Positions 1 to 10,570 of a stretch of DNA of 64,000 nt are shown here, in pieces. How positions within the stretch are numbered: position 1 is the stretch's first letter; each line of letters opens with the position of its first letter. Source of the DNA: Dipteronia dyeriana (taxonomy: Eukaryota; Streptophyta; Magnoliopsida; Sapindales; Sapindaceae); NCBI GenBank assembly GCA_032871835.1, contig CM065303.1:22012001-22076000 (forward strand), in the 5' to 3' direction. Both the position numbers and the translations under genes were made by a program. Under the pieces are notes generated by a model. The model did not search any database. It was not told the DNA's origin and worked only from the letters and a program-made list of their open reading frames with translations.

Positions 1-969
1 TCTAGTTTGCTCGCAGTCTCTCGGAGGTGTAGGGTGGTGGCAACTCGGTGCCTGTCGATTAGTGGAGATGAATGTGGCCGTGTTCTGAATCCAGAATTTA
101 GGCCTTCCCAGTCTGTCGAATCTTTGTCATATTTTTGTATCTGTTGTTCTCTATTTTCATATGTATATATTCTCTATCATTTCCTATGTATGATTTTCTG
201 TATCTGATCCTCTCTACCATGCTTGGCCTCTTATATATATATCGTCCAAGTAGGTTTTTTGTTCGCAAATACTCTACCGTGATCTCATGAATCCGTTCCC
301 TCCTTATAGGGCGGGATTCGTCATTTAAATTTGAATTGTTTCCGGATTCGATGGTATCGTTGACGAAGATAAGTTTGTTCCCTTATTTGAATTAAACTCT
401 TGACGTGCATGTAAATATTACGTGGAGATGATCCTATGTGCACTCGTCCCATGGATCTTCATGGAGGTCATCCTGCCAGCTGCCTGTTGCCCCGTAGAGC
501 GAGGTAAACCCCTCATCTGGCTCTGCTCTTAGAAGCTTAAGATGGATTTTCCCTGACCCTTGGGGGCTTGAGGTGCTCTTGTAGACCCTCCTGGGAGGTA
601 GCTGGGGTAATGTAGATTTAGGCGTGATTCTTCCTTTATGCCCAGCAAGGGCAACTGGCTTTTGGAGAGGTTGGTGGGCTTCTTTCTAAGTTCTCTTGAG
701 CTTGAAGACTTCCCCTGAGATTTACGGGGGGATTGTGGAGCTCGACCTCAGAGCCGAGGTTCCCCGATAGATGGCCGGGTGAAGCCTGGCTTCCAGTACT
801 CTTATGGGGGCTCGTCCCGGTCGAGCCTGGCTTGTCTTCTGGTAGCTTTAAAGCCGAGTCAGCCTTCCCTGCTCCTGCTGGGTGGCTTTACAGTCTTTTC
901 GGGCTTCATGATTGTCGATTATGGGTGGAAAATTTCTCTTTGACCCCTGACCGAATTTCACTATTAACA
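1..969 (-). repeat. Gypsy-1 3' LTR (partial)
   Basis: Aligns along its whole length with 21885-22833. The inner end reads ...TTAACA at 969, so the minus-strand LTR starts TGTTAA, next to the polypurine tract. A TATA-like run (229-243) matches one in the right copy. Open frames inside this stretch are non-coding LTR sequence. Confidence 0.92.
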
Positions 970-980
970 GAAGTCCCCTC
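970..980 (-). promoter_or_regulatory. Polypurine tract of Gypsy-1
   Basis: The minus strand reads GAGGGGACTTC immediately before the TG that opens the 3' LTR. This position and composition fit the plus-strand primer of reverse transcription and fix the element as minus-strand oriented. Confidence 0.8.
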
Positions 981-1311
981 TGGCTTGAACACCGGTGGTA
1001 GAGTTGGGGTTGGAGTCAGATTCCTTGTTTAATTGAGAAAGTTTTTCGCCATAAAGATAATTAATGAGAGTGAAATTTTCTCATTAATTACCCAATATTT
1101 TGAATTTGAAACTGAGTGTTATTCGAAGAAAAACAGCTGCAATACGGCTCCAGGTGTTCTTCCAGAGGATATCGCCAATAAACCTCTATTTAAGCCCGAC
1201 CTGACCGTCACTTTCTTCATACTTCCTAAAATCTTCAAACTTTCAAATTTATTCTTCCCTGTTTTCTCTGTCGAAATCTTCCGCTTGCTTTCTCATCTCT
1301 CTTGCCCATCA

Positions 1312-3716
1312 ATGTCGACTTCCACAAATAGTGTTGATGCCTTGAAGGAGGGTTCCGGGGGCCCTAACCTAGCTTCTCTTAAGCGGGTGCGAGGGATTTC
1401 AAGCGACGAGGAATCTTCCCCGCCCCGCCAACGCCGTCGTTCTAACAGGAACGTTTCTATCGGCTCTGGCTTTTCGAACCAGCTTGACAATCCTCTGAAC
1501 CTAGTCGACGAAGACTCTGATATCGGGGAGAAAGTCGATGCGGTCGGGAGTCACAGTGGCGGAGCTTCCTTCAATTTCGAACCCAGGGTCATCCCCGACT
1601 CTACTGTCGACCCTCAGTCAATCGGCCGTCTACGGGACAAGTATGGTATTCCTGACACTATTTCTCTAACAGTCCCCCACCGAAACTACGATGTTTTTAA
1701 CTCGCCTAAAGGCGTACTCTCTATCCACGTTGCAGCTTTTGAGAGCAGGGTGAGGCTCTTTCTTCACCCCACCCATCGACGGGCTCTCAATACCCTTCAG
1801 CTGGCTCCGCTTCAACTGACGTCCAGCTTCTGGAGGAATCTAGTCGGCTTTCTGGTACTGTGGAGGGAGCAATACGAGCTGAGCAGAGTAACCAGGGAGC
1901 CCTGGGCTGAGCAGCTCGCCTTCCTTTTCCAGATCTATAGCCTGGCAAGAGTCCCACGAGGCCAATTCTATGCCAAGGCTAAGAATAGACTCAACTTTAT
2001 CATCCCTGGGGCTTCAAAGAAGGACCCTGCTTGGAAAGAAGAATGGGTACTGGCGGGGGGAGACTGGGGGAGCTCCGTATTCATCGACAGGCATGAGCTC
2101 AAGGTTCCCACCGCCTTTAGTGACAAACCCACATGGGGTCTAGATTCCTTACCCGCCGAGTCTGAAGTAGTGCTGAAGACCATTCTGGCTCGGAACTACT
2201 TGAATCTGAAGTTTCCAACCGCCGACCTCTTCGATCCTCGTAGGGTAAACAGGTACCTGCAGATATCTGGTGCTACCCCTCGTAAGTATCTCAGTCTATC
2301 TTGTTGTTTTTTTTTATTGGATGGTTCAATTATGATGATCTTGATTTCTTTCTCTAATAGTGTTTGTTGTTGGTCCAGCTTCTCACAAAGCCAGACGAGC
2401 TGGGATCCCCCCCTCCTCCTCCTCCTACCAGATCATCCCCAGGAGCTCTCTCGGATGTTTCGATAAAGGAGAGGTCAACCACTAAGGTAGCTGCCACGTT
2501 CTTTCCTTCCCAATCTCCTTCCCAGGTGAAGTCCAAGATGGCTCTTCTTACATCTCGGTCTGCGAAGGCTCTAAACCGATTGGGGGTCTGCCTCCCAAGT
2601 CATCGATCAGTCTATTCCTGCCCCCTCACCAGTAGTCACTACTCCAACCGATGCTCCCTGAGTCACATCACCCCTCTCTGCAGATCCGGTTGTATCCCCG
2701 GGCAGTTGAGGTTCCCAAGGAGCTCGATGCCGATATTCCTGAGGTTGCCCCTTCTCGCCCTCAACAACAATCGAGCTCGGCGGGTCAGGACGAGGTCCTG
2801 AAGTAATTTGTCGCATCCTGTCCAGATGGCAGGCTTTCTAGGATGATCGCGATGCCCCGTGGACATCATGATCACCAAAGGGTCCGTCATTCTAGCCGAG
2901 GTAATTGTTGCTTTTACTTCTTCTTGCAGCTACTTGACTTTTCATTTTCTAACATGATTTTCCTTTATAGGCTTTCAAGTTTCATGTGGCCATGGGGCAT
3001 CAGGTAGCCTCCCTCAGTGATCGGGCAGCCAAGGATGAAGCTGAAGCTGAGCGAGCCATGAGGTTGCTTGCGCGGGATCAGACCTTAGTCCAGAAGATGA
3101 CCTCCAGTCAACAAGGAATGTAGACGCAACTAGCTGAGCTTCAATGCGACCATGAGAGGCTGAAACGGGCTTTTGATCAGGAGACTCTCCGGTCGAAGCG
3201 GTGGGCTAGTCAGCTGGATGACTCGAAGGGGGAGGCGAATGCCCTGGAGGTTGAGAACCAAACCTTGCAGGCTCAAATTACCCAACTCCAGGCCGAAGTG
3301 GAAGCCTCTTTTAGCGAGGGATACTTCTATGCCTCTTATCAGGTTGCAGAGAAGAGGTCATGTCGCGGGCTACGGAGATGCCTCACCCCGAAACTAATGG
3401 AGCTGGTCCTTTCGGGGAGGGAGCTGGGAAGCAGTTGGAGGTGCCAGATCTACCTTCTCCTGTTCCAGCTTTTCTAGCATCTGGTCTCGATGAATCCTCG
3501 AAGGGGGTTCACAACGAGGAGCTAGATGGAGGCATTGCAGAAGCCCGAGATCCCTCTGCAGTGCTCTCAGGAATGGAGTCAACAGAAGGCGGGAACGTGA
3601 CTGAGTCGGTGACCAGCCTTCTTGATGCAGCTATACAGCCTGAAGTTATGGCGGTGATCAATGAAATCGTGGAAGAGGATCCTATTGACCTCGAAGCAGC
3701 CGGGGCTGATCCCTAG
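1312..3716 (+). pseudogene. Antisense accessory ORF (aORF) of Gypsy-1, intron-bearing, decayed
   Basis: Runs opposite to gag-pol, between pol and the 3' LTR. The likely start is the ATG at 1312 (MSTSTNSVDALKEG). Residues about 1-100 are acidic, basic and serine-rich; residues about 100-320 form a globular domain (RDKYGIPDTISLTVP onward) resembling the plant 'putative gypsy-type transposon' family (Pfam Transposase_28, from memory). Candidate introns with GT-AG ends are 2282 to 2360 or 2378, and 2901-2970 (acceptor TTTATAG then GCTTTCAAG). The last part (about 2971-3350) is a heptad-rich coiled coil followed by an acidic tail. In-frame stops near 2481, 2804 and 3121 and a frame change near 3360 indicate decay. 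The function of this family is unknown. Gypsy-2 carries a counterpart with the same architecture at 49381-52114. Confidence 0.72.
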
Positions 3717-4304
3717 GAGGAGGTGGCGGAGGCGGTAGATGCAGCTGACCAGGACGAGCTGTGACCGGAGAGGGGAGCAGATGGTGAGGTTTATTCTGTG
3801 GAGGAGGAGGCTGGGGGTCCTTAGGAAGACGAAGAAGCTTGAGTTCTCTATCATGTGATCTATTTTGAATGCCCGAAAAAATAGGGTGGGCATCCCATCC
3901 TCAATTGTGTTTGCCATTTTATCATTTCTTTTGTAGCCCAGAACCAGGGATTGGGCCCCCTTGCTTGTTGTAGCCTAGTTGGGGGATAGGCTCCCTTACT
4001 TGATAAAATTTTTTTAATCTCAGATCTAACTCCGGCTTGCATGTACTTGCTTGGTCTTCCTCTAGGTCTAGCTTTTACATCGAAATGAGCTATCTTTGGG
4101 GGAAAAAACAAGATAAGAAAAAAAACTACTGGCATTGAGCCCCCATACTAATGAAAACTCATGGCTTAACTTCTTTAGCTGACAATCCCCTTATTTCGTT
4201 GTAGGTCTGCTCTAATTAGTGACCACGTATCAAGGAAAAAATAGTGAAATAACAGGAGCATTTAGAGTTTAAGTAAATCGAGCCCTCCATCCCCGAGCTC
4301 CTTT
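3717..4304. other. Gypsy-1 interior, no gene recognised
   Basis: Non-coding stretch between the end of the antisense ORF and the tandem repeats. It holds AT-rich runs and a small repeated phrase around GGGCCCCCTTGCTTG and GGGGGATAGGCTCCC, but no ORF with recognisable similarity. Confidence 0.5.
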
Positions 4305-4617
4305 GGGGGGCTGTAGCCCGAGTAGAACATTAAGTAAAGACCTGTTTAGCCCCCTTCTTAGACTCAGGATCATGAGGACTTTCACGCTTTCAAGCTCGAT
4401 TCCTTCTTAGGGGGAACAGTAGCCCGACCAAGGCATCATGAGGGCTATATAGCTATTTCTTAGTCTCAAGATCTGAATGACAATTATGCTCTTACACTCA
4501 GATCCTTCTTGGGGGTGGTTGCCCGACCAAGGCATCCGGATGACTATCTAGCTATTTTCTGGTTTTGAGATCTGGATGACAACTATGCTCTTACACTCAG
4601 ATCCATCTTGGTGGTGG
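4305..4617. repeat. About 99-bp tandem repeats of Gypsy-1, left part
   Basis: Units carry AGCCCGACCAAGGCATC followed by TCTAGCTATTT and CTCTTACACTCAGATCC. GCCCGACC recurs at 4422 and 4521, and after the nested insertion at 15336, 15435 and about 15537, so the period is 99-102 bp. A more degenerate unit starts near 4315. Tandem repeats between pol and the 3' LTR are common in Tat-lineage elements. Confidence 0.85.
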
Positions 4618-4659
4618 TGAAAATACAATCACGGTTAAATGCTCAAGGCTAACATGGAA

Positions 4660-4686
4660 GGGGGGGGGGGGGGGGGGGGGGGGGGG
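4660..4686. repeat. Poly-G tract (27 bases) near the LTR end
   Basis: An uninterrupted G run on the plus strand, so C on the element strand. The right LTR has 23 G at 12704-12726 in the same context (before TGAATAGGTTAGGCACC). The shared position argues for an element feature, although run length may be affected by sequencing error. Confidence 0.9.
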
Positions 4687-5096
4687 TGAATAGGTTAGGC
4701 ACCTTTTTCGACTCCCTTAGAAACAAACAAAAGTTTGTCCCTCTAGATTGCATGTATCACAATATATATATTAATTAAAGACAATTAATCAATGTATAAA
4801 CACAAGTAAAGTATGATACAAACAAGTAATTGTAACACATACACAATCTATATTATAAAGAAGAAGTCAACATACATAAAGAGTTCTATCCACAATACAA
4901 ATATTAGAGAGATAGGGATAGAGAAAAGTTGACACAAGATATAACGTGGAAAACCTCCGAAGATGAAACATCCACGGGTTAGCAGCCACTAGCAAAAAAA
5001 ATCCACTAGTAGATAAGATAAGTACAATCTCTCAAGTGACCTATTCACCTAGAGACTACCCTCTTATCCTACTCTAGAAGTTGTCGTCCTATGCTC

Positions 5097-5395
5097 AATA
5101 ATCTGAGGCTTCACACCTCTTGTCAAGACTTCCTTGCTCACCTTATCCGGATCTTCACAACCCAAGGCAAGACTTCTTGTTCAACTATTTGAGTCTTCCC
5201 AACTCTAGTCAAGGCTTCCTTGCTCACCTATCCGAGTTCTCCCAACTCTAGGCAAGACTTCTTGCTCGACTATCCAAGGCTTCACACCTCTAGCCAAGAC
5301 TTCCTTGCTCGACAATCCGAGGCTTCACACCTCTTGCCAAGACTTCTTGCTCAACACCATAGGTCTCACACCTATTGTCAAGACTACCTTCTCAC
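5097..5395. repeat. Seven 42-43-bp tandem repeats in the LTR
   Basis: Units follow the pattern CCGAGGCTTCACACCTCT then CAAGACTTCCTTGCTC. The right LTR has the same array (about 13147-13446) and the third copy has it inverted (about 63600-63905). There are no unique spacers, so this is not a CRISPR array. It lies in the transcribed R/U5 part of the LTR. Confidence 0.9.
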
Positions 5396-6326
5396 AAGGC
5401 ATCTAGGTGATCATAAATGCAAAACGCAAACAAGCACTCAACATAGAATGCTATGATCAAAACATCCTATGGAAAATACTAGACATGAGCATGAATGCAC
5501 AAATCACATATAGTCTAGTTTATCATGCATGAGTAGTCAGTCTAGATTATGTAAGATATGATCAACATTAATCACAAACTAGATTCATGCATATATCTAA
5601 ACTTGAATCACAAGATATGATCAACAAATCACAAGATCAAGTTTAAATCACAAAAACCTAAAACATGCTAAAATCATATGACAATGTCAAATAGATCTAA
5701 GCATAAGTTCTAGAGCATATTCCTAATCATAGATTCAACAAATCACAAATATAGCTTAAAAGAACATAAGCACATGTATTATGTGAGAATTTCGGCCAAG
5801 AGAGCCTAATACATGTGATGAACTATTTTTCACAAAATCAATCAATCAAAGATCACAAAAGAGTCCTAGAATCAAAGCTAGCACAATACAATCCCAAACA
5901 TGTGATAACATAGGCAAAATCAAAACCTAACTCAACATGTATGATTTCAATTGAAATTCAATCTAGCTTTGAAAGTGTTCAAAACACAAAACAAAATACT
6001 CACAATATACAAATATATATAGAAGAAGAAAACCCAAGGCAATTGACCAAGTTTTAAAAGAAAACTTAGAGAGAAAATCAATACCTTAGTTGATCTAGGT
6101 GCAGTCCCGTTTTTATATGATTAGACACCAAAAACAGCAGTAAAATTAACTCAAACCTTCGGAGAAAAGATGGAGGATGAATGGATGAACACTCTCAACT
6201 TTGAATCACTCAAAACGGAGTTCAAATGAAGAATTTGTGGTGTTTGGAAGGTGAGAAAATTTAGATAGAAAATTTCTGCACACTTGATTTGAATTTCTTC
6301 TTAGAATGAAATGTGTGAGAGAGAGA

Positions 6327-6336
6327 GTTTATAAAG
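6327..6336 (-). promoter_or_regulatory. LTR TATA box of the nested Copia-like element
   Basis: The minus strand reads CTTTATAAAC followed by a CT-rich stretch, a good plant core promoter. The same motif is present in the right LTR (near 14356-14365) and in the third copy (near 62653-62662). It places the U3/R boundary about 970 bp into the LTR. Confidence 0.65.
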
Positions 6337-6390
6337 GAGTGGGAAAGAAGAAAGCAAGAAAGACCAAAATAGCCCTCTTTAGAAGTGCTC

Positions 6391-6492
6391 CCCCGAGATG
6401 GCACGTGGGCATCTCGGGGCAGCAAGGTTGTGCAGCCGAGATGGCCACGCGCCATCTCGGGCATGCACACCTCCATGGCCTTTTGGCCATGG
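6391..6492 (-). other. Three stacked short hairpins just upstream of the LTR TATA box
   Basis: Arm pairs: CCCCGAGATG (6391-6400) with CATCTCGGGG (6410-6419); CCGAGATGGC (6436-6445) with GCCATCTCGG (6451-6460); CCATGGCC (6473-6480) with GGCCATGG (6485-6492) around TTTT. All arms are perfect. The arrangement recurs at 14418-14519 and 62497-62599; loop bases differ between copies while arms are kept. It is GC-rich in an AT-rich LTR. It could be a transcription-factor site cluster or a cruciform; a transcript structure is less likely because it lies upstream of the TATA box. Confidence 0.85.
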
Positions 6493-6938
6493 TGCATTCC
6501 CCTCGCGCTTCCCTCGCGTTCTTCGACCGTTCTCCGGCCTCCAAACTCGGAATTTGAATCCGTTTATGGATTACGAACCATAACTCTCACATAGACATGG
6601 AAATATAAGATACTTAACCCAGAATATAATAATTCGACTCGATATACGAAGACGAAGACAATGTATGAAACATGAGTTGAAAGTATAGTATCTTTTGACT
6701 TTGAGCTTGAAATCAATAGTATGAGTAACCGAAATGACCGGAACTCAATCAAGAATGATTTAAGACTAAATCCAAGTTCAATATCCATGTTATACAAACA
6801 TATAAACATATAAACACAATTCACACTAGAATGCAAACTACGTAGAGATAGTTTCCAATCATGCATATTCCAAAACATGTTATTTCCAAACCAATGAATG
6901 AGCATTCATCTCCAAGTGTGTGAATGTGTTATACATAG

Positions 6939-7095
6939 TGCACAACGATTCAGGGACACAAATGAGTGAATTGTATGTGTGTGCCTATAAAGGTGCACAA
7001 CTATACAGGGACACAAATGTATGATATGTGTGTGTGTGCCTTTAAAGGTGCACAACTATACAGGGACACAAATGTATGATATGTGTGTGTGTACC
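6939..7095. repeat. Three 55-bp tandem repeats in the LTR U3
   Basis: Units begin TGCACAAC at 6939, 6994 and 7049 and contain CAGGGACACAAATG and a GTGTGTGT run. The right LTR has three matching units (from about 14967). The third copy, at about 61944-62055, has only two. Confidence 0.88.
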
Positions 7096-7301
7096 TTAGC
7101 CTTGTAAGAGAAAGATAAGGTCTTAGTATACCTTTGTAGAAAAAAATTGCATCCTTTCTCTTTGAAGACTTAGAACTTGCTTTAACTTGTTGTTTCTTCT
7201 TCCTTGAAGCTTGAATCATCATGAACCTAAACAACTAAGTCATTACAAGGCAAACATCATTTTGATATGGAATTAATGTCAACACAAACTAAAACCTAAC
7301 A

Positions 7302-7313
7302 ATCTCCCCTTTT
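7302..7313 (-). promoter_or_regulatory. Polypurine tract of the nested Copia-like element
   Basis: The minus strand reads AAAAGGGGAGAT directly before the TGTTAGG start of the 3' LTR. Confidence 0.85.
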
Positions 7314-7781
7314 GGCGAATTCCATGTCAAAAAACCTATACATTTACTACAAATATAAAAATGAAGATAGGTCACAAAATCACTCCCTCACATTACAATG
7401 AGTAAGATTCCTATAACTAATCTTCACCAACTCTTGAACTTCATCTTGATCTTCTCTTGAAGCAACCTATAAACCATCTCAAAGCACAATGCATATACAA
7501 GAGAAAAACAACAAATGGCAACATATAATATGGATAAGAATATACAATTAAGTCCACAAATACATCCACAAATACATGTTTCTCCCCCTCAATACATGCC
7601 AAATACAAGAATTCTTAACCAAATCTTAAGACTAATTATTACAAGCCATTGAAAGTCCAAAAGTTCACAAAAACAACATAAAAAGGAAACTAAGTAACTA
7701 GCAATTCATAACAACTCTTTCTCCCACTTTTTGACATGAAATGATGCCAAAAGGTAAGAAACATACCATGAGACTCAAATA

Positions 7782-8840
7782 CTATCTACTAGATCCACCA
7801 AAGAAAGATGTGCGTGTAGTTGACCTAACATAATGCTTGAGAGGTGGTCTTGACCTTGATGCAATACACTCCTCCAACTCTTTTATTCTAGCATCTTGTT
7901 TTTCAACTATAGCACTAAGCTCATCAACCTTCTTCTTCAAATGCAAAGCCCAATCCGGAAGAATGTTTATGTTAGTCACTTGACAATCAACTTGTGAACT
8001 AAAAAGTCCAAAAGTATCACATGTCTTACCCTTATCCTTATATAGCATGTATGACACACGTTTATCACTATACTTTTCCAAGGGTTGTACCAACATATCA
8101 TCTCCACTACTTTGAACACCACGAGCTAAACACAAAGAAGTTATAAACCCCGGTAATGCAAGCTTCTTACCTCCTCTAGTTGAGAAAGCCACATTATCCA
8201 AATAAAACATAAGCAAATCCCCAAGGTTTATAGGTTGATTAGTCACTAAGGCATATACTATTTTGATCTTGTCTTTATTCAACTCGGTTGAATTCGAAGA
8301 TCCAATAATATTTGTGCAAATGAAAATATGCCAAAATGCACTTGCCTTAGTTAACTCATGTTGACTAATATATGCTCTACCTTTCCACTCAAAAGAAGCA
8401 TTGTCACATAGAGTTCTACCCATGATATTAAAATTCTCAATGATATCAGCATCTAGAAAGTTTGAATCAATATCACTAGATATCCCAAGAAACTTGTTAA
8501 TGTTTACCGGGTTAACTCTAAACACAACACCCCTAACATCCATCAAAGCATCCAATAAGGTGGCACTCTCTCTATATTCATGATAAAATTCTCTAACAAT
8601 AGTGTCATTCACTATTCCTAGCATTCTCACCCAAGATTCCCAATTTCTATCCTTAATGCATTTAAGAACATAAGAATATTTACATTTACCTAAGTCAATG
8701 CCTCTCTCTTGAAATATTTTCTTAGTTGCAAAGATCCCTAAATCCTTTGACCTTGAAGCTTTGGATCTCTTTGAGGTTGACTTGGCTTTCACAATGAGAT
8801 TCAATTGATTTCCACTTCCTGTAACTTCAGTTCTTCCCAT
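7782..8840 (-). CDS. Accessory protein of the nested element, putative plant transposon protein with coiled-coil tail
   Basis: An unbroken 352-residue frame starting MGRTEVTGSG, in the same strand as Gag and located where the 3' half of pol would be. Residues 1-45 are basic and serine/lysine-rich. Residues about 45-270 form an alpha-rich domain (motifs WESWVRMLG, FYHEYRE, VVFRVNPVNINKFLGI) that resembles the 'putative plant transposon protein' family (Pfam Transposase_32, from memory). Residues about 295-325 (LKKKVDELSAIVEKQDARI) look like a coiled coil, and the tail is basic. No nuclease or RT motif is visible. It is one of the few open frames in the window without a stop, while gag of the same element has one, so it may be recently active or under selection. 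Function unknown. Confidence 0.6.
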   Translation of the reverse strand: MGRTEVTGSGNQLNLIVKAKSTSKRSKASRSKDLGIFATKKIFQERGIDLGKCKYSYVLKCIKDRNWESWVRMLGIVNDTIVREFYHEYRESATLLDALMDVRGVVFRVNPVNINKFLGISSDIDSNFLDADIIENFNIMGRTLCDNASFEWKGRAYISQHELTKASAFWHIFICTNIIGSSNSTELNKDKIKIVYALVTNQPINLGDLLMFYLDNVAFSTRGGKKLALPGFITSLCLARGVQSSGDDMLVQPLEKYSDKRVSYMLYKDKGKTCDTFGLFSSQVDCQVTNINILPDWALHLKKKVDELSAIVEKQDARIKELEECIASRSRPPLKHYVRSTTRTSFFGGSSR

Positions 8841-10530
8841 TTGTTCTTGTGAAATAATATGCTATAAACATACAAAAGTGAGTGAAAGACAAAACAAGCT
8901 TATTAGTCACAAATATATAAAACAATGACATATGACTTAAGAATGAATCATCATGCAAGACAAAGATAGTGAGTAATATCTTACAAGTATCATTAAGTCA
9001 AAATATGCCAACATGTAACAAAATGAAGCATGTGAACATATCATAAAAGAGAACAATGTCTAGCATACAATGCTCCCCTTTGATAAATGCCATGACTAAG
9101 ATTCATGATAGCATAAGGTTCACAAGGAAATTCACACAATCACACATTCAAGCAATTTGAAGAAATATCAACAAAATAAGCTTCATATACTAAGAGAGAC
9201 ACACAAAGATTTTTCAAGTTCTCTCATAATTCTTCAAAAATTGTAAAGATATCATCATACTCATAAACAAAGTGTGTGTGTGAGAGATATGCTTCAAATA
9301 TATATCAAGAAGTAGTTTGATAATCAACAAGCAAACAATTTCCAACAACTATTCATCTTAAGCTTTTTCCATAAAAAGTCAAACCGATTATCATCCGAAA
9401 TTTTTGCTTTTAAGAGAATAGATTTTCAACATATAAGCGTGTGTGTGCATGTGGCTCGTCATCCCATTTCTGTTTTTCAACCCGAGCTCATTTGATTTTC
9501 AACTAAACTCCTTTTTAAGCCTTCCTCATTTTCTTTTTAGGCTTTGAATCAAAGATTTTTTTTATTGATTTCATTTCAACACTTCTATGATTTTTTCCAT
9601 TTTTATTACATAAACAAAATTTTACTTCATGACGGCTTTCACTCATCACAATGGTGTAGCTCTTTCCAACATTGGGCAGCTTTCACAACCAAGGTGTGTA
9701 GCCCTTTTCATGAAGGTGCTCGTTGAGTTCTATGTAATTGCCGAAGCAAAATGGATACTAACCATAGGTCATTTTAAATGTACTTAAGCATAAAAACTTC
9801 AAGATGTATCAAATGTTTACATATTAGTAAACTCAACCTACTAGCAAAACATATAAGAGAAGCAAGGTGCAATTTTTAGAAAACCAAGATTTTATGGCTC
9901 ATAAGCACATGATCTAAGAGCAATAAGTAGAGACTTATTCAAGATTATTACTTCTCTAATGAGTAACTTTCTAAGAATATGAAGCTCATATTTTCAAAAG
10001 TAATGCAACTCAATATACCAAACACAAACAATCATCAAAGTTAAGATCAATGTGAACAATATCACTATTAGATCTTAAAATAGCAAATGTCAATGAGAAC
10101 CATATGTATACTATACAAAATTCTCTAATATGACATGCTATGAGATGTATGTCAAAAATTGAGTCAAAAGATGAATATCTAAGAGAATATGCATTAGAGT
10201 ATAGAGATACCTTTTTGCACATTATATTAACCAAATATCATACTTCCGCCCTTTTTATGAGCACTCTTGCCTTGAATGTCCTCATGACACCAAGTTGATG
10301 ATGTTTCACAACAAGAGTATAAAAAACATAATATCTCAACTCAATCAACACATATAATAGGAGAACTTCTTCAAAGTTAATCAACAAATTTTGACCATCA
10401 TAACAATTATGATGTGAGATAACCAAGTTCATATCAATACATGGAGTATTCAAAGCTAGCAAGCAAGAATTCTCTACACAATTGATATATAGCCTCAAAG
10501 CTATCTCACATGTGATTCTTATATTAGTGA
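8841..10530. other. Interior of the nested Copia-like element, non-coding
   Basis: 1.7 kb between the gag end and the accessory ORF where protease-integrase-RT-RNase H would be expected. All frames are short and I see no pol motif. It includes a GC-richer patch near 9640-9725 (GGTGTAGCTCTTTCCAACATT). Confidence 0.6.
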
Positions 10531-10570
10531 TAAGAGCACTCACCCTTGAACCACTTGTTCTTGGGTGTAA

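Larger units (their letters stand above)
4618..7301 (-). repeat. 3' LTR of the nested Copia-like element
   Basis: 2684 bp and unusually long. In element direction (7301 down to 4618) it holds 55-bp repeats, three stacked hairpins, a TATA box, a long R/U5 of about 1.7 kb with seven 43-bp repeats, and a C-run near the end. It pairs with 12662-15328; differences include a 28-bp stretch near 5705-5735 absent from the right copy. Confidence 0.93.

Noticed and set aside
733..1032. Open frame across the inner edge of the Gypsy-1 LTR
   Set aside because: The same LTR segment at 22508-22807 is open in different frames, and there is no recognised domain; this is LTR sequence.
5097..5395. Possible CRISPR-like regular repeats
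   Set aside because: Units are contiguous, without unique spacers, and lie inside a plant LTR.
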